Assembly (NCBI GenBank): GCA_015146655.1
Contig: VKHL01000017.1
Location: 124,001 to 188,000, forward strand
DNA from: Ochromonas danica
Taxonomy: Eukaryota; Sar; Chrysophyceae; Chromulinales; Chromulinaceae
DNA: 64,000 nucleotides
Reading direction: 5' to 3'
Both the position numbers and the translations under genes were made by a program. Of this stretch, positions 42,833 to 53,023 are shown piece after piece (the stretch's first letter is position 1; each line of letters starts with the position of its first letter). Under the pieces are notes generated by a model, which had not been told where the DNA came from, ran no database searches, and saw only the letters and a list, made by a program, of their open reading frames with translations.

Positions 42833-45800
42833 TCAGGGACTCAATGTTTGGGCTCTGGTGGGGCAAGGGACCATTCCAAAGTCGCGGTTTTCGTCCAACT
42901 CCTTTTCCCCATAAATATTGAGTGAGTGGTAGAAGTTGTCCACGACAGTGCTGCGTCGCTTGGATATGCCTGTCACGGCGGGCGAGAAGCTGGCAGAAGA
43001 CAGCAGACTGCTGCTAGGGGTCGTCAGCTGGGCAGGGCGCTGGGTGAGCACAAACACGGCGGAGTCGTCCAGAGTGTAGAACTTAACTATGATCACAACA
43101 CCGCAACACGGAATTTGATCAAGCATGCAGGATTGGATGAAAAAGCTGGCGGTGGGTGATTACTTGGCAAGCCAGCGTTCATGAGGATGTCACCAGTCAG
43201 ATAAGCCACGCTCACACCCAATTGATAGGCCGGCACTACGAAAAAAAGAGATACCAATGAGCACAAGATCAGATGTTGGATCTGATCTTCCTAACCTTCA
43301 CTTTCAATAATCATCAGAGTTCCCGAGCTTTGAGTGAGGCTGCTGGGATGGCGCTCAACCACTTCGTATTCGCTGTCTGGCTGCAGGCCTTGCAGTTGCA
43401 ACCTGTGAATAAAGCAGATGATTCACAAATAATGCATTATAACTACCAGAGCAGTCTTCACCTGGGCACGAGGTTACTCCAGTGGTCACTATTGGCAGAG
43501 AATGCGAACACAACAGCCTTGGACTTGTCTCGTGTGATGTACATCCACGCAGCAAGTCTCATCTATTTCGTGCAATTCAGAAAGACATTGTTAATAGCCA
43601 CTACGCTAAAATCTATGAGCAGTCATCTTATTCAGTTCATCTCCACCTAAGAAGCGCGTAATTCTTCATGTGGTTATCAACAAATTGAGAAATTCGAAAG
43701 AACCTCTGGCAACCCCATCAACAAACCCAATATATATATATATATAATATCACTATATCCGTACCAAACAAGACAGTATCAGTTGTTCTTACCTTGAAAG
43801 GATCCCATAGACGATAGATTTCTCCCCAACGAACAATGGGAGCAATCTGACGGTAAAATTCGCATTGTTTCTGGAAGATGAGACGGTCTGCTGGAGTGAC
43901 CGCAGAGATGTCGAGCTCATAGCCAAAGGTGCCACACATAGCAACAAAGCCTCGAGTGCGAAGGCGAGTTGTATTGCCTGTGACATGATTGGGCACGATG
44001 GAGACGTGAGCTCCAATGCAACGAGCAGGATAGGCAAGAGAAGTGCCGTATTGGATGCGCATGCGAACAAGAGCATCTGTGTTGTCCGAGCACCAGATCT
44101 GCGGGCTGAAGTAAAGCATACCGAGATCAAAGCGACCTCCACCAGAGGCACAGTTCTCGAAGAGGATATGAGGGAAGGCCTTCGCAATTCTATTCTGCAG
44201 ATCATAAGTGCCTAGTACGAAGCGATGGCTTATTTCTGCTTGCCATACATCTCCTGAACCTGCAACAATGGAATAAACTTCTGTCAATGGTCGATTCATA
44301 TCCCATTTGATGTATTCGATGTTAGCGCTATTCAATGACATATCAGCATAAGAAGCTCTCTCAATATGCGATTATATTTTAATGGTATACCTCAATAGAA
44401 CAGCAGAAAGTGCTTGGAATAAATGATCTCGTACATCTTGTCTGGAGATGTCCAATACCATTTGATTCCGTCCCAGCTGGCGCGGCCTTCCAGGAATTTG
44501 AAATGCCCAGTCAGGATGTGCAGCGTAGAGAACCTGTCACATTCAAATCAAACAATGCAGAAGATATCGACAGATATCGTTGCCTATTCATCCTTACCGA
44601 TTGCTCGGATACCATCTCTGGCTCAAACCACAAACCAAATTTGAGTCCCATGGCATTGATCTCTTCTACAAGACCTTTCAAACCAAGCGGAAATTTCTCC
44701 AAATTGACAATCCAATCACCAAGACTGGAGCGGTCGTTGTTTCTTTGACCGAACCATCCGTCGTCCAAAACAATCATATCCATGCCCAACTTGCAGGCCT
44801 GACAATCGAAGATTAGAGCGCGACGCTTCAAAACGTATATACTAGTATATCTCACCTGTCTTGCCATCTCAATAACATTCTCATGGTTAACATGGAAGTA
44901 TTTTCCTTCCCAGGTGTTAAGCAAAATGGGAGGATTTTCATGGGACCAGTGCTTGGGAATGAGTCGATCAAGAACAATCTTGTGGAGCATGCGGCTCATG
45001 CCCCCCAGTCCCTCAGAAGAACGGACCAGCACTGCTTCAGGTGTGTGAAACACGCCACCTTCCTTGAGATACCACTGGAGACCCATTGGATGTATCCCCA
45101 TGTTGAGACGCAGTCGACCCATCTCGTTTATTTCCGCCTCATAAAGGAAATTACCGCTATACACCAGACTGAAGCCTTTCGTCTCGCCCGTTGTCTCGGA
45201 AGGAGGGCCCTCGGTAATTACTGACAAGTTCAGTCTTGTGTTAACAGAAACGACAGAATGGAAACTTACAACAGACGCCTCTACCTGCGAATGGATTATG
45301 CTGGTGGCTCGAGACACCTCTTGTGGAGCCGAAGCTATGCATGCCCTGGTTGAGCTGGGTCTCTACCAAATAGTTCTCGCGAGCCCAACTAATTCGCACC
45401 CACCACTTATGAAATATATGCATAGTGGCGACATTGTGATGGAAAGGATCATTACCTGCCTGACATCTGAGTCATGTAAAAGGCTGTAGCTGAAAGCTCG
45501 AAGTCCAGGGTGGCTGAGCTTGCCTTTTGAATCACTTTGCTGCGCTCCTTATTATTTGATCTTCCGTCTTTGGTACTGTCGTGCATGTTACGGAAGACGG
45601 CTCTTCTGGTTATGACGTCGTAGTCGTGCATGACCACTGGCACAATCAAGCAAGTGTTCAACTCAGATCCAACTCAGTAAAATTTAGTTGAACATCCTCA
45701 CCGTAGATCAAATCGACCTCTAATTTAGAGTGCTGATCACCCATCGTCACAACCAATGTACTCGCTTCGGAATCATTCTGACAGCGAATCGCTGGCATTG

Positions 45801-46704
45801 GCTCTGGCATGGGCAACTTGCCCTCGTAGATCTTGTGACTTCGATAACGCAAAGGAGAAATAGCGCTGCCATTGTAATTGTCGACCACCATGAAGGACGG
45901 AGTGCGGAAATCTCCAGTTCCGTAATCGGTGTATTCCACACACAATGTGCCCTTGCCTATCTTTCCCAACTGACGCTCGAAAGTCTGACGATTCGTTTGG
46001 TGGCGTAACTGGGCCTTGCCTTTAATAGGATCCATGAGTTTATTGTGAGGAGAGGACATGGGGGTCGCAGATGGTTGAATAAGCTTTGCGATGGCATTTA
46101 GATCCATCAAGTCCACGTTGCTGTCTTCGCACAATGTGGTAGCAGTTAATCCGGCTGGCTGAAGGGGCAAAGATATTGATCTCCTTCTTCCGGCGAGCAA
46201 TTCTTTGCTGCTGTTGCTTGCCTCCAATTCGTCAGAGCTTTTGCCCTCTTCGAAAGTGACTGAAATGGACTTCCTTCGTTTTGCTTTCTCTCCTGTTCGA
46301 GGTGGAGAAGGTTGAGTAGCCTGTGTCATTCTAGATAATACTCTCCACGAGTAGTTTTCCAATCTCCGCTTTTGATATTTCTCCTCGTCACTGGAGCTGG
46401 TTTTCCAATTCGTGTTGGCCTTCCAGGTCTTTTGGACTTCCTCCAAGGTCTCTGCCTCCATGACAATCTTCCCATCGAAAGAAAGAGGAGCAGCTTCGAC
46501 GGTGTTGAAGTGAGACATACGGCAGCTTTCGCTCAGATAGCGCAGGTCATAAGATTCTGGCAGCCTCTTGCCCCAGTACAAGTGCTCGAGGGAGAGCTCG
46601 GGAGTTATGCACATCGTATATAAAGAGTCTCCACTCAAGAGACGAAATGTCTTGAAGTTCTCATCGAAAATGATATTCTTGGTTTGCTTTACTTGATTGG
46701 GCAT
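42833..46704 (-). CDS. GH36 alpha-galactosidase, copy 2
   Basis: Eleven exons by my reading: complement(42833-43086, 43164-43235, 43296-43402, 43462-43562, 43793-44327, 44391-44533, 44598-44798, 44856-45220, 45285-45388, 45456-45636, 45702-46704), 1,021 aa, frame kept throughout. Each join restores collinearity with copy 1. Catalytic motifs KWDMNRP and SDNTDA are intact, so the enzyme should be active and cytosolic. Four introns are at the same places as in copy 1 (MARQ|A, SEQS|, DPFK|, VPR); six more exist only here. The intron matching the GC-AG one of copy 1 has an ordinary GTGAAG donor. The 230-nt intron 7 (43563-43792) holds a TA dinucleotide run. The last exon is Ser/Pro-rich and differs from copy 1. 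Exon 7 and exon 5 with its following intron are almost identical to copy 1; other exons are diverged. Confidence 0.85.
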
Positions 46705-46756
46705 TCTCTTCTGGGACTGATGGGATGGGTATGAATTAGATAGTCAAAGAGATGGA

Positions 46757-49524
46757 GTGAGGGCAGAGCAGTGTTCTCGAGTCTTCCAAGAGAAGAAGTC
46801 GAATGATTCGACGTCCAATGGGCTCTCAATTGGCAGTGGATTGTGTGGCTTAGCGGCATCTGATCGTTCTGTCTGCAACTTCAATCTGCTGAGCGAGGGA
46901 CTTGCTTGCGTGAGTGCACCAGAAAATGACGAAAAAACTGAAAAAAACGAAGTGAACTCTTCAAGATTCGCTTACTGCATCTTCAATGACGCCAATAGGC
47001 AGTCGCTGTCAGAATCAAAAGCCAAGCCTTTGCTCAAGAGATCTAGAGACCTTCAACAAGAGATTAGCTACCAGATTGGTTTGTTTTGCAAGATGCCAAG
47101 AAGTGGAACATTGGTCATTTGTGTTCAAAATTTAGATTTTAGTGGTGCAAATCAAGTGGTGCTCAATGTTGTCTCTGGAAGAATGCATGAAAGGTGAGTC
47201 AACTGTGTTTGTGATATAAGTGAATCGTATCATGTAGTAGATTTATCATCGTTCTTTCTACAGCAACGTAGTGGTGCTGTCACCCAAAGTTGGTACTTTT
47301 GCTGCTCGCTTTGTGGAAAGTGGGGCTGCAGTTCGGATTGGTGTTCTTGAAGATCTTCTCAATGAGATTAGAGATGTCTTTTGCATCATTTGCAACACCA
47401 TCATGACAGCCAATATCGTGGTGGAAATGTCTCAACGTCCTCATCCTGTTATCTGGATTCTCCATGAATGGTGGGATGATGAAATGATCAAAGAGAATCT
47501 GCGCATTCGCAATTACCAAGGTCTCACTTTGAATACCGTCAAACAGGCTTTGGCGAATGCTGCTATGGTGGTTTGTGTCTGTGAGTCGCAACGACAACTC
47601 TACAATCCTTCTGCCCCTTCCTCGGTTATCTATGTCGGAGTGCCTGATCCTGTTCCTCGCTTCACCATGGCATGGCATGAAGAAGCAGAACTCAACAAAC
47701 CGTTTACTTTTTTGTGCTTGGGTATTATTTGCCCTCGCAAGAACCAGCATTGGACTGTTGAAATGTTCAAAAAGTTTGCTGTGGGTAAGCGGAGCGTTCG
47801 CCTTCAAATTGTGGGTGCAAGATATACTCGTGTCTATGAGATGGACTATCTGGAAAAGGTAAAAGCCTTCGCAGGTGATGACCTTTCTATTGAGATTTAT
47901 GATGTAACTGAGAATGTGGAAGGTTTTTATAAGCAAGCTGATTGTCTGATTTTGACATCTTTGAACGAGGTTACTCCAATGGTTATTTCTGAAGCTCTCT
48001 CTTGGTCTTTACCGGTGATTAGCACCAACATTGCTGGCATCAAAGAGATGTACACTGATGGTGTAGAAGGCTTTCATTTTGATCCTGGAGATGAAACGCG
48101 TGCTTTGGATGCAATGAACAAGATTTATTCAGATAAAGTAATGAGGCTTAAAATGGGGAAATCAGCAAGGGCTCGATTTGAAGCAACGTTCGATCTTGAT
48201 TTAATGGTTGAGACCTATCGCAAGTTGGTCGTGAAGGTTGCTCCGCCCGTTGTATTATTGGATATGGATGGCGCTCTGATTGACTGGGATAATGCTTTTA
48301 GAGTTAAATGGGCTCATCGTTGCCCCATCGATCGAACAAGGTCTTATTTTATGGAACATTGTGTTGATCCGGCCTACTACCAAGAAGCAATAAACACTTT
48401 TATGGTGAAAGGCTTCTTTGAATGTCTTGAGCCCATGCCTGGAGCATTAGATGCGCTGAAAGAAATGGAAAGTGATGGCTTGAAGCTGTTTATCTGTTCT
48501 GCTCCAGTCAAAGGATCCAAGTTTTGTGCGCAAGAGAAAATTGACTGGGTGAAGCGTCACTTGGGCGAAGCATGGCTAGATCGACTCATCTTGTGCCAAG
48601 ATAAGGTTAGTTGGTCTTATTTAAGTTGATAATCCCTCATTATTCTTAACAATATCCATATGATCAATAGACCATGGTGGCCGGTGATTTGCTGATAGAC
48701 GATAAGCCATATGAGTATCTTTCTCCCGGAGGCAAGCATACCACCGCGACTTGGAAGGTATTGTTATTTTTCATATCGCCTTTTCTGTAGTTCGTGGAAT
48801 TTACCAAACTTTTCTCTCTCGCGGATTTTATCTTCAGCAAATACTGTTTGATGCACCGTACAATCGCCAGAAGAGGCTTCCACGCATGTTTCGCTGGAAT
48901 GACTGGCGTGGTTTGGTCTATCCCATGCTTGGTAAGGTGTGCCCCGTGGAGATCTACGCTAAGTCCTATGATGAGTACTGCGAGCTGACCAACGGAAATA
49001 AGCCTCGACTGGATCATCTGTTACTTCCACCGAAGTTGACTAGAGATACGTCCTTTTCTTCCATTCATTCAGGCATGAGCAAAGAAGAAGTGCAGAGACA
49101 GCACGATATGCTTCAGACGAGCGACGCTCCTTTAAACCCCGAGGAAATCGCAACAATCGTCTCAGGTAGCCTCAGCTTGGTTGATGGAGGCAGCTCTGAT
49201 GAGGATGCCAACGGTCATGCGGAAAGCACCGGTGATCATGTATCATCTGCTGTGACTACCCCCTCAGTGCTCAGCAGTCAGCTCGATAATATCATATCAG
49301 AGAAGAAAAAAGTTCTTCACGATCGGTTGAGAAGGCGAAATGAGGAGTACAAGAAAGTGAAAGAAAGCTCGGAGCTTCAGGAACGATTGAGGGCAGATTC
49401 TACGGAGATCGAAGGCGTGCATGTCTTTCGCACTGCTTACAACAATTGGAAGAACCAAGCTGCACACGGGAAGCCAACACGAAACAATGTCTCCCCATTG
49501 CCTGCAGCTCATTCAGAATACTAG
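46757..49524 (+). CDS. Fusion of GT4 glycosyltransferase and 5'(3')-nucleotidase-like HAD domain
   Basis: Exons join(46757-47193, 47264-48605, 48671-48757, 48838-49524), introns of 70, 65 and 80 nt; about 850 codons. The first half is a GT-B glycosyltransferase: TLVICVQNLDFSGANQVV at the N-terminal strand, FLCLGIICPRKNQ, and the GT4 EVTPMVISEALSWSLPVI (E-x7-E) nucleotide-sugar site. Immediately after it comes a HAD phosphatase of the NT5C type: VVLLDMDGALIDWD (DxD nucleophile pair), LFICSAP, DLLIDDKP, then LPRMFRWNDWRGL. A Ser-rich, coiled C-terminal tail of ~170 residues follows. The true start is unclear: the frame is open from 46721 with no ATG until 47093, so an upstream exon or non-ATG start must exist; 46757 marks coding-like sequence, not a proven start. 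It is head to head with GH36 copy 2. Confidence 0.82.
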
Positions 49525-49851
49525 ATCTACAGTTATTCCTCTGATGCGAAATAGTGGCCCTTATGGATTACATTTGGAGTACTTTAGAACGCAATGGCTG
49601 CCTAACTTATTTATTATGTGCTACACTACACAATATTGTTTCCTCTAATTCTTCTCTGGACAGCAGTCGCCCATCACCTTGTCTTATCTACAGCATGTAT
49701 GTACAGTATGTTATACACTAGCTTAGCAACAAAATCCATATGGAAATGCAAACAGTCTTGGAGAAGGGAAAAGGCGACATCGAGGATGGAGAGAGTTTGA
49801 TAAACGATTGTCAGATGAATGGATCCTCAAGCTTGCCACCTGTACATCTTC
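49525..49851. other. Spacer between convergent genes
   Basis: 327 bp of 3' flanking sequence with no recognised gene. Confidence 0.4.
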
Positions 49852-50166
49852 TCAATCAAACATCCACTGCGTCTGATCCAGCTCCTTGGTTATGTGACGC
49901 AGGTGCTTGACTCGGTCACGATGCATTTCTTCGAGAATGGAAGGGACCGACTCTGTGACCTTCTTTTCCTCCCTGGCGGCTGCTTGTGCTTCAGACAGAG
50001 AAGTGATCAAGAAGGTCTGCTGAGGGTTGGCAGAGGCGTCATTGCGGGGTGGGACCTCCAGAACAATAGCCTCTCCATTATGTTGCGCAAACAATCTCTG
50101 CCATCGACTAATTAGATTAGCATCACTTCCTCCAGGTCGACGCTGTTGAGCGTTGTTGTCGGCCAT
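49852..50166 (-). CDS. Small acidic-basic protein, unrecognised
   Basis: Single exon, 104 aa, from ATG 50166 (MADNNAQQRRPGG). The N-terminus is polar; the middle reads LISRWQRLFAQHNGEAIVLEV, and the C-terminal third is a charged helix (ILEEMHRDRVKHLRHITKEL) ending DQTQWMFD. The ordered helical look, divergent pairing with the polyQ gene only 131 bp away and good codon use suggest a real gene. I do not recognise the family; upstream in-frame codons contain no ATG. Confidence 0.6.
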   Translation of the reverse strand: MADNNAQQRRPGGSDANLISRWQRLFAQHNGEAIVLEVPPRNDASANPQQTFLITSLSEAQAAAREEKKVTESVPSILEEMHRDRVKHLRHITKELDQTQWMFD

Positions 50167-50297
50167 TGATTGTCCTTCTGTTTGTCTCTCCGTTCTCAAA
50201 CCTCGCCAAGTGTGAAGTTAAAGGCAACTCGACCATTCCAACCGCTTGATGCCTTCTTAAGTTAAAGATAGATATTTGAACGGAAAGCCTCGAGGCT

Positions 50298-52007
50298 ATG
50301 CTGTCCGCCAGCACTAATAAGCCAAAAGTGCCCAAGCGTGTTCGAGTTGTGGTGGAGAAGCCACCAGGCAGCACCAGCTCGGCCAATGCTGAGAAACCCA
50401 AGACCACCTACACGCTGGAGCACCTCTCCGAGGAGGACAAGCTGAAGGTCTCCCGCCTCGTCGAGAAGGTGTTGCGCCTGGGCCAAGAACATGACCTAGC
50501 ACTACAAGCTCTACAAGAAGAGCGCCTCCGACATGAAGAAGAGATGGAGAAGCTGAGTGCGTCGATGAACGGCCAGCTGTCGATCATTGAGGACCAGTTG
50601 CGCATCAAAGACGAGATGATCTCCAGCCTGCAGACCAAGGAGGCCATGCTCACCGCCATGCTGGCACTCTATCAAGCGAAGATGAAGAACTTGGTTGACC
50701 TCGTCAAGATGACCAGCACGTCAGAGCAGCAAGCGCAGGCCAAGCAAAAGGATCTGCAGAAGGCCATGGACCACTTCGCTATGGTGGTCGACAACCAGCG
50801 TAAGGTCATCGAGGCGCTGGAGAGCACTAAGACAGAGCAGAGTCGCTCGCTGAATCTCCTGCAGAACCAACTGGAGCAGGCCAAGAGAGAGTTGGTGCTG
50901 GAAAGAGAGACACGCCAAGCAGTCGAGGCGGTCAGCCAGCGACAACAACTACAACAGCAACAATACCAGCAACAACAAAGCCAGCAGCAACAAAGCCAGC
51001 AGCGCATGATATCTCAACAGCAGGGGCAGCAGCAGCAGCTGGTGGAGAGGCAGGGACAGGGACAGGGACAGGAGGAGGAAGTGAAAGCAGAGCGCAAGGA
51101 TGACTACACGCACTACTCGCTCATGTTTAACAGCTCGATGGAGGACGAAGAGGATGGAAGACGTGTGAGGCATGACAGCAACAGCAGCACCCCTCTTTCT
51201 ACTCCACGAAGGGCTCAGAAAGCAGTGGTGGACTACAGCCCCTCCTCGCATCGCCCCCCAGCGCCTCCCGCGGCATCTACCTCCTCCTCCATTAACTCCA
51301 CTGACCAGTCTCTGCTTTCCGCAGTCTCTACACACGAAGAGAGTGCTTTATGGGAAGGAAACAGCAGTCCACATCGTCCAGCACAGACGAGCAGTGCGCG
51401 AGGGATAGCCATGACCTCCCCCGAGGAGGAGCCCGTCTCGACCACACGCTATTCGATGGTAGCACTGCTGGGGCCAGCAAACAGTCATCCCTCGACACAG
51501 ATTTCGCGGAAGTCTCTTCCTCTTCCTCCTCCTCCCTTGCCATTCCCCAACACCCTCGATGAGCCCTCCTATGAGATGTCGCCAACGCCTGTGCCAGTAG
51601 TGCGGTCAGAAAGGAAGACTGTTGTCAGAATCCGCCAAAAGCGCTCGACGAAGGCTGCTTTACCATCTAGTACTAGTGAAGACCTGCTAGACCTCGTGGG
51701 GGTTGACACTGACCACACACAACAATCCAGCAGCCAAGAGAAGAAGAGTCGCAGAGTGACAGAGGATGAGCGAAGCCATCGGAAAGAAAAGCGCAAAGAA
51801 AAGGAGAAGGAGAAGGAAGCAGAGAGTCGAGAGGCGATGAGAGAGAGCAACAAGGACCAGCGGGACAATAGAGAGAGCAAAGAGAAGGATAGGGACAGGG
51901 ATAGGGAGCGGTCTAAACGGAAAGAGACGCGCACTCGACCACGGCCTGTACAGTATGATGACTCCTTGTTCGACTTGGTTGTTGAGCTCAATGGAAATAG
52001 AAGCTAA
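50298..52007 (+). CDS. Coiled-coil protein with polyglutamine and Ser/Pro-rich tail
   Basis: Single exon, 569 aa, ATG at 50298. A coiled coil runs from about residue 45 to 215 (LSEEDKLKVSRLVEKVLRLG; DEMISSLQTKEAMLTAMLAL; HFAMVVDNQRKVIEALEST). A Gln-rich tract with QQQ units separated by Ser, Tyr and Arg occupies ~residues 216-250, followed by GQGQGQ, an acidic stretch, a long Ser/Pro-rich region, and a C-terminal Lys/Arg/Glu helix (KEKRKEKEKEKEAESR) ending SLFDLVVELNGNRS. No enzymatic motif. It could be a structural or centrosomal protein; function is unknown. The Gln tract is CAG/CAA-mixed, so not a pure triplet array. Confidence 0.72.
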   Translation: MLSASTNKPKVPKRVRVVVEKPPGSTSSANAEKPKTTYTLEHLSEEDKLKVSRLVEKVLRLGQEHDLALQALQEERLRHEEEMEKLSASMNGQLSIIEDQLRIKDEMISSLQTKEAMLTAMLALYQAKMKNLVDLVKMTSTSEQQAQAKQKDLQKAMDHFAMVVDNQRKVIEALESTKTEQSRSLNLLQNQLEQAKRELVLERETRQAVEAVSQRQQLQQQQYQQQQSQQQQSQQRMISQQQGQQQQLVERQGQGQGQEEEVKAERKDDYTHYSLMFNSSMEDEEDGRRVRHDSNSSTPLSTPRRAQKAVVDYSPSSHRPPAPPAASTSSSINSTDQSLLSAVSTHEESALWEGNSSPHRPAQTSSARGIAMTSPEEEPVSTTRYSMVALLGPANSHPSTQISRKSLPLPPPPLPFPNTLDEPSYEMSPTPVPVVRSERKTVVRIRQKRSTKAALPSSTSEDLLDLVGVDTDHTQQSSSQEKKSRRVTEDERSHRKEKRKEKEKEKEAESREAMRESNKDQRDNRESKEKDRDRDRERSKRKETRTRPRPVQYDDSLFDLVVELNGNRS

Positions 52008-52163
52008 CTAATCCTATTCATAGTGTGGTATGATGTGGTGTGGTGCAACAAGATAATGATGTAAATAGAAGGTGAAGTGGTGTATTGATATGTGTGGAAT
52101 TGGTTAATGTATCTTGTGAGGAGGTATGGCGACTATCAGCCAGTGCTAGTACTGGTGCTAGTG

Positions 52164-52838
52164 CTAGTCCTTCCATTGCACTAGAGGCGAGCGGTAACAA
52201 GCCTTACAGTGACGCACAGGGTCGCGCAGGCCCCACTCCATGATGGGCCGCGAGTTGTTCGCAGGGGCGCAGTCCGCACAGCACACCTTGCCACAGCGCC
52301 GACAGTGATGTCGCCGTGTGAGAAAGCCAAAGGCCTTGGTACATACCATACATCCATTAGCCGTGTCGTCGGGGATCCAGACAGCTGGTGGGAGTTTCTG
52401 CGATGGGTTGGGCGATGAGGAAGAAGATGGCGGGCCGAGTAGAGCTCTCCAACTCTCATCCTCGAAGTCTAAAGGGTCTCTTCCTTCCACTCGAGCCTTC
52501 AAGACCTCAGTGTAGTAGAGCAGCTGTGGGTTCTCGTATTTGCCTCGAATGGTTGGCTCCTCGGCCAGTGCCAGCGACTTCAAATACTTTTGAAACTCCT
52601 CGTTTCCTCCAACTTGCATAGGTGAGACTTGCTCTTCTGACCAAGTGTCTAGCCGCACTGAGCGTACTTTTGTGATGTGCACGCCCAGGGAGCGATGGTA
52701 TCCTGCACAGTTCAGACAGATGAAGATGCCGAAGCCCAGAGACGCCCAGGCAGGATCCACTTCACCACAGTCTGCACAAGTACGATTACTAGATAGATTT
52801 ATTAGCTTTTGCAACTTCTTCTGTGTATCATAATTCAT
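52164..52838 (-). CDS. ArfGAP with C-terminal FYVE zinc finger
   Basis: Single exon, 224 aa, ATG at 52838 (MNYDTQKKLQKLI). Residues ~17-40 form the ArfGAP zinc finger (CADCGEVDPAW...ICLNC) and CAGYHRSLGVHI carries the arginine finger; the domain stimulates GTP hydrolysis on Arf GTPases. The C-terminal ~65 residues are a FYVE finger: CMVC, then the RRHHCRRCG phosphoinositide-binding signature, CCADC and CKAC. The leading WxxD appears as WIPDD. Together they predict an Arf regulator recruited to PI3P membranes such as endosomes. The short combination without PH or ankyrin domains is uncommon. The gene faces the TGR gene head to head, 185 bp apart. Confidence 0.9.
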   Translation of the reverse strand: MNYDTQKKLQKLINLSSNRTCADCGEVDPAWASLGFGIFICLNCAGYHRSLGVHITKVRSVRLDTWSEEQVSPMQVGGNEEFQKYLKSLALAEEPTIRGKYENPQLLYYTEVLKARVEGRDPLDFEDESWRALLGPPSSSSSPNPSQKLPPAVWIPDDTANGCMVCTKAFGFLTRRHHCRRCGKVCCADCAPANNSRPIMEWGLRDPVRHCKACYRSPLVQWKD

Positions 52839-53023
52839 TTTAATAAACGAAATCAATAATAATGATCCATTTGGCTAGAGGGATCATTGTCAGTTATTAT
52901 TGTGATGCGTTGGAGTACCCGCTCAACCAAGCGGAATTCAAAAGTCTCGAGTGGAAAAGTCGTTCTTTACACTCAAGAAAGGTGGATAAGATGGTTTGAA
53001 AGGCTTCTTCTGGTCGAAAGACA

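Noticed and set aside
43728-43748. TA dinucleotide run as transposon target or origin
   Set aside because: It sits inside a GH36 copy 2 intron and no element borders it.
47280-47936. 218-codon minus-strand frame
   Set aside because: Antisense of the GT4 domain; no family similarity.
50940-51010. Possible pure polyQ microsatellite
   Set aside because: Codons are mixed CAA/CAG and interrupted by Ser, Tyr and Arg, so it is ordinary low-complexity coding sequence.
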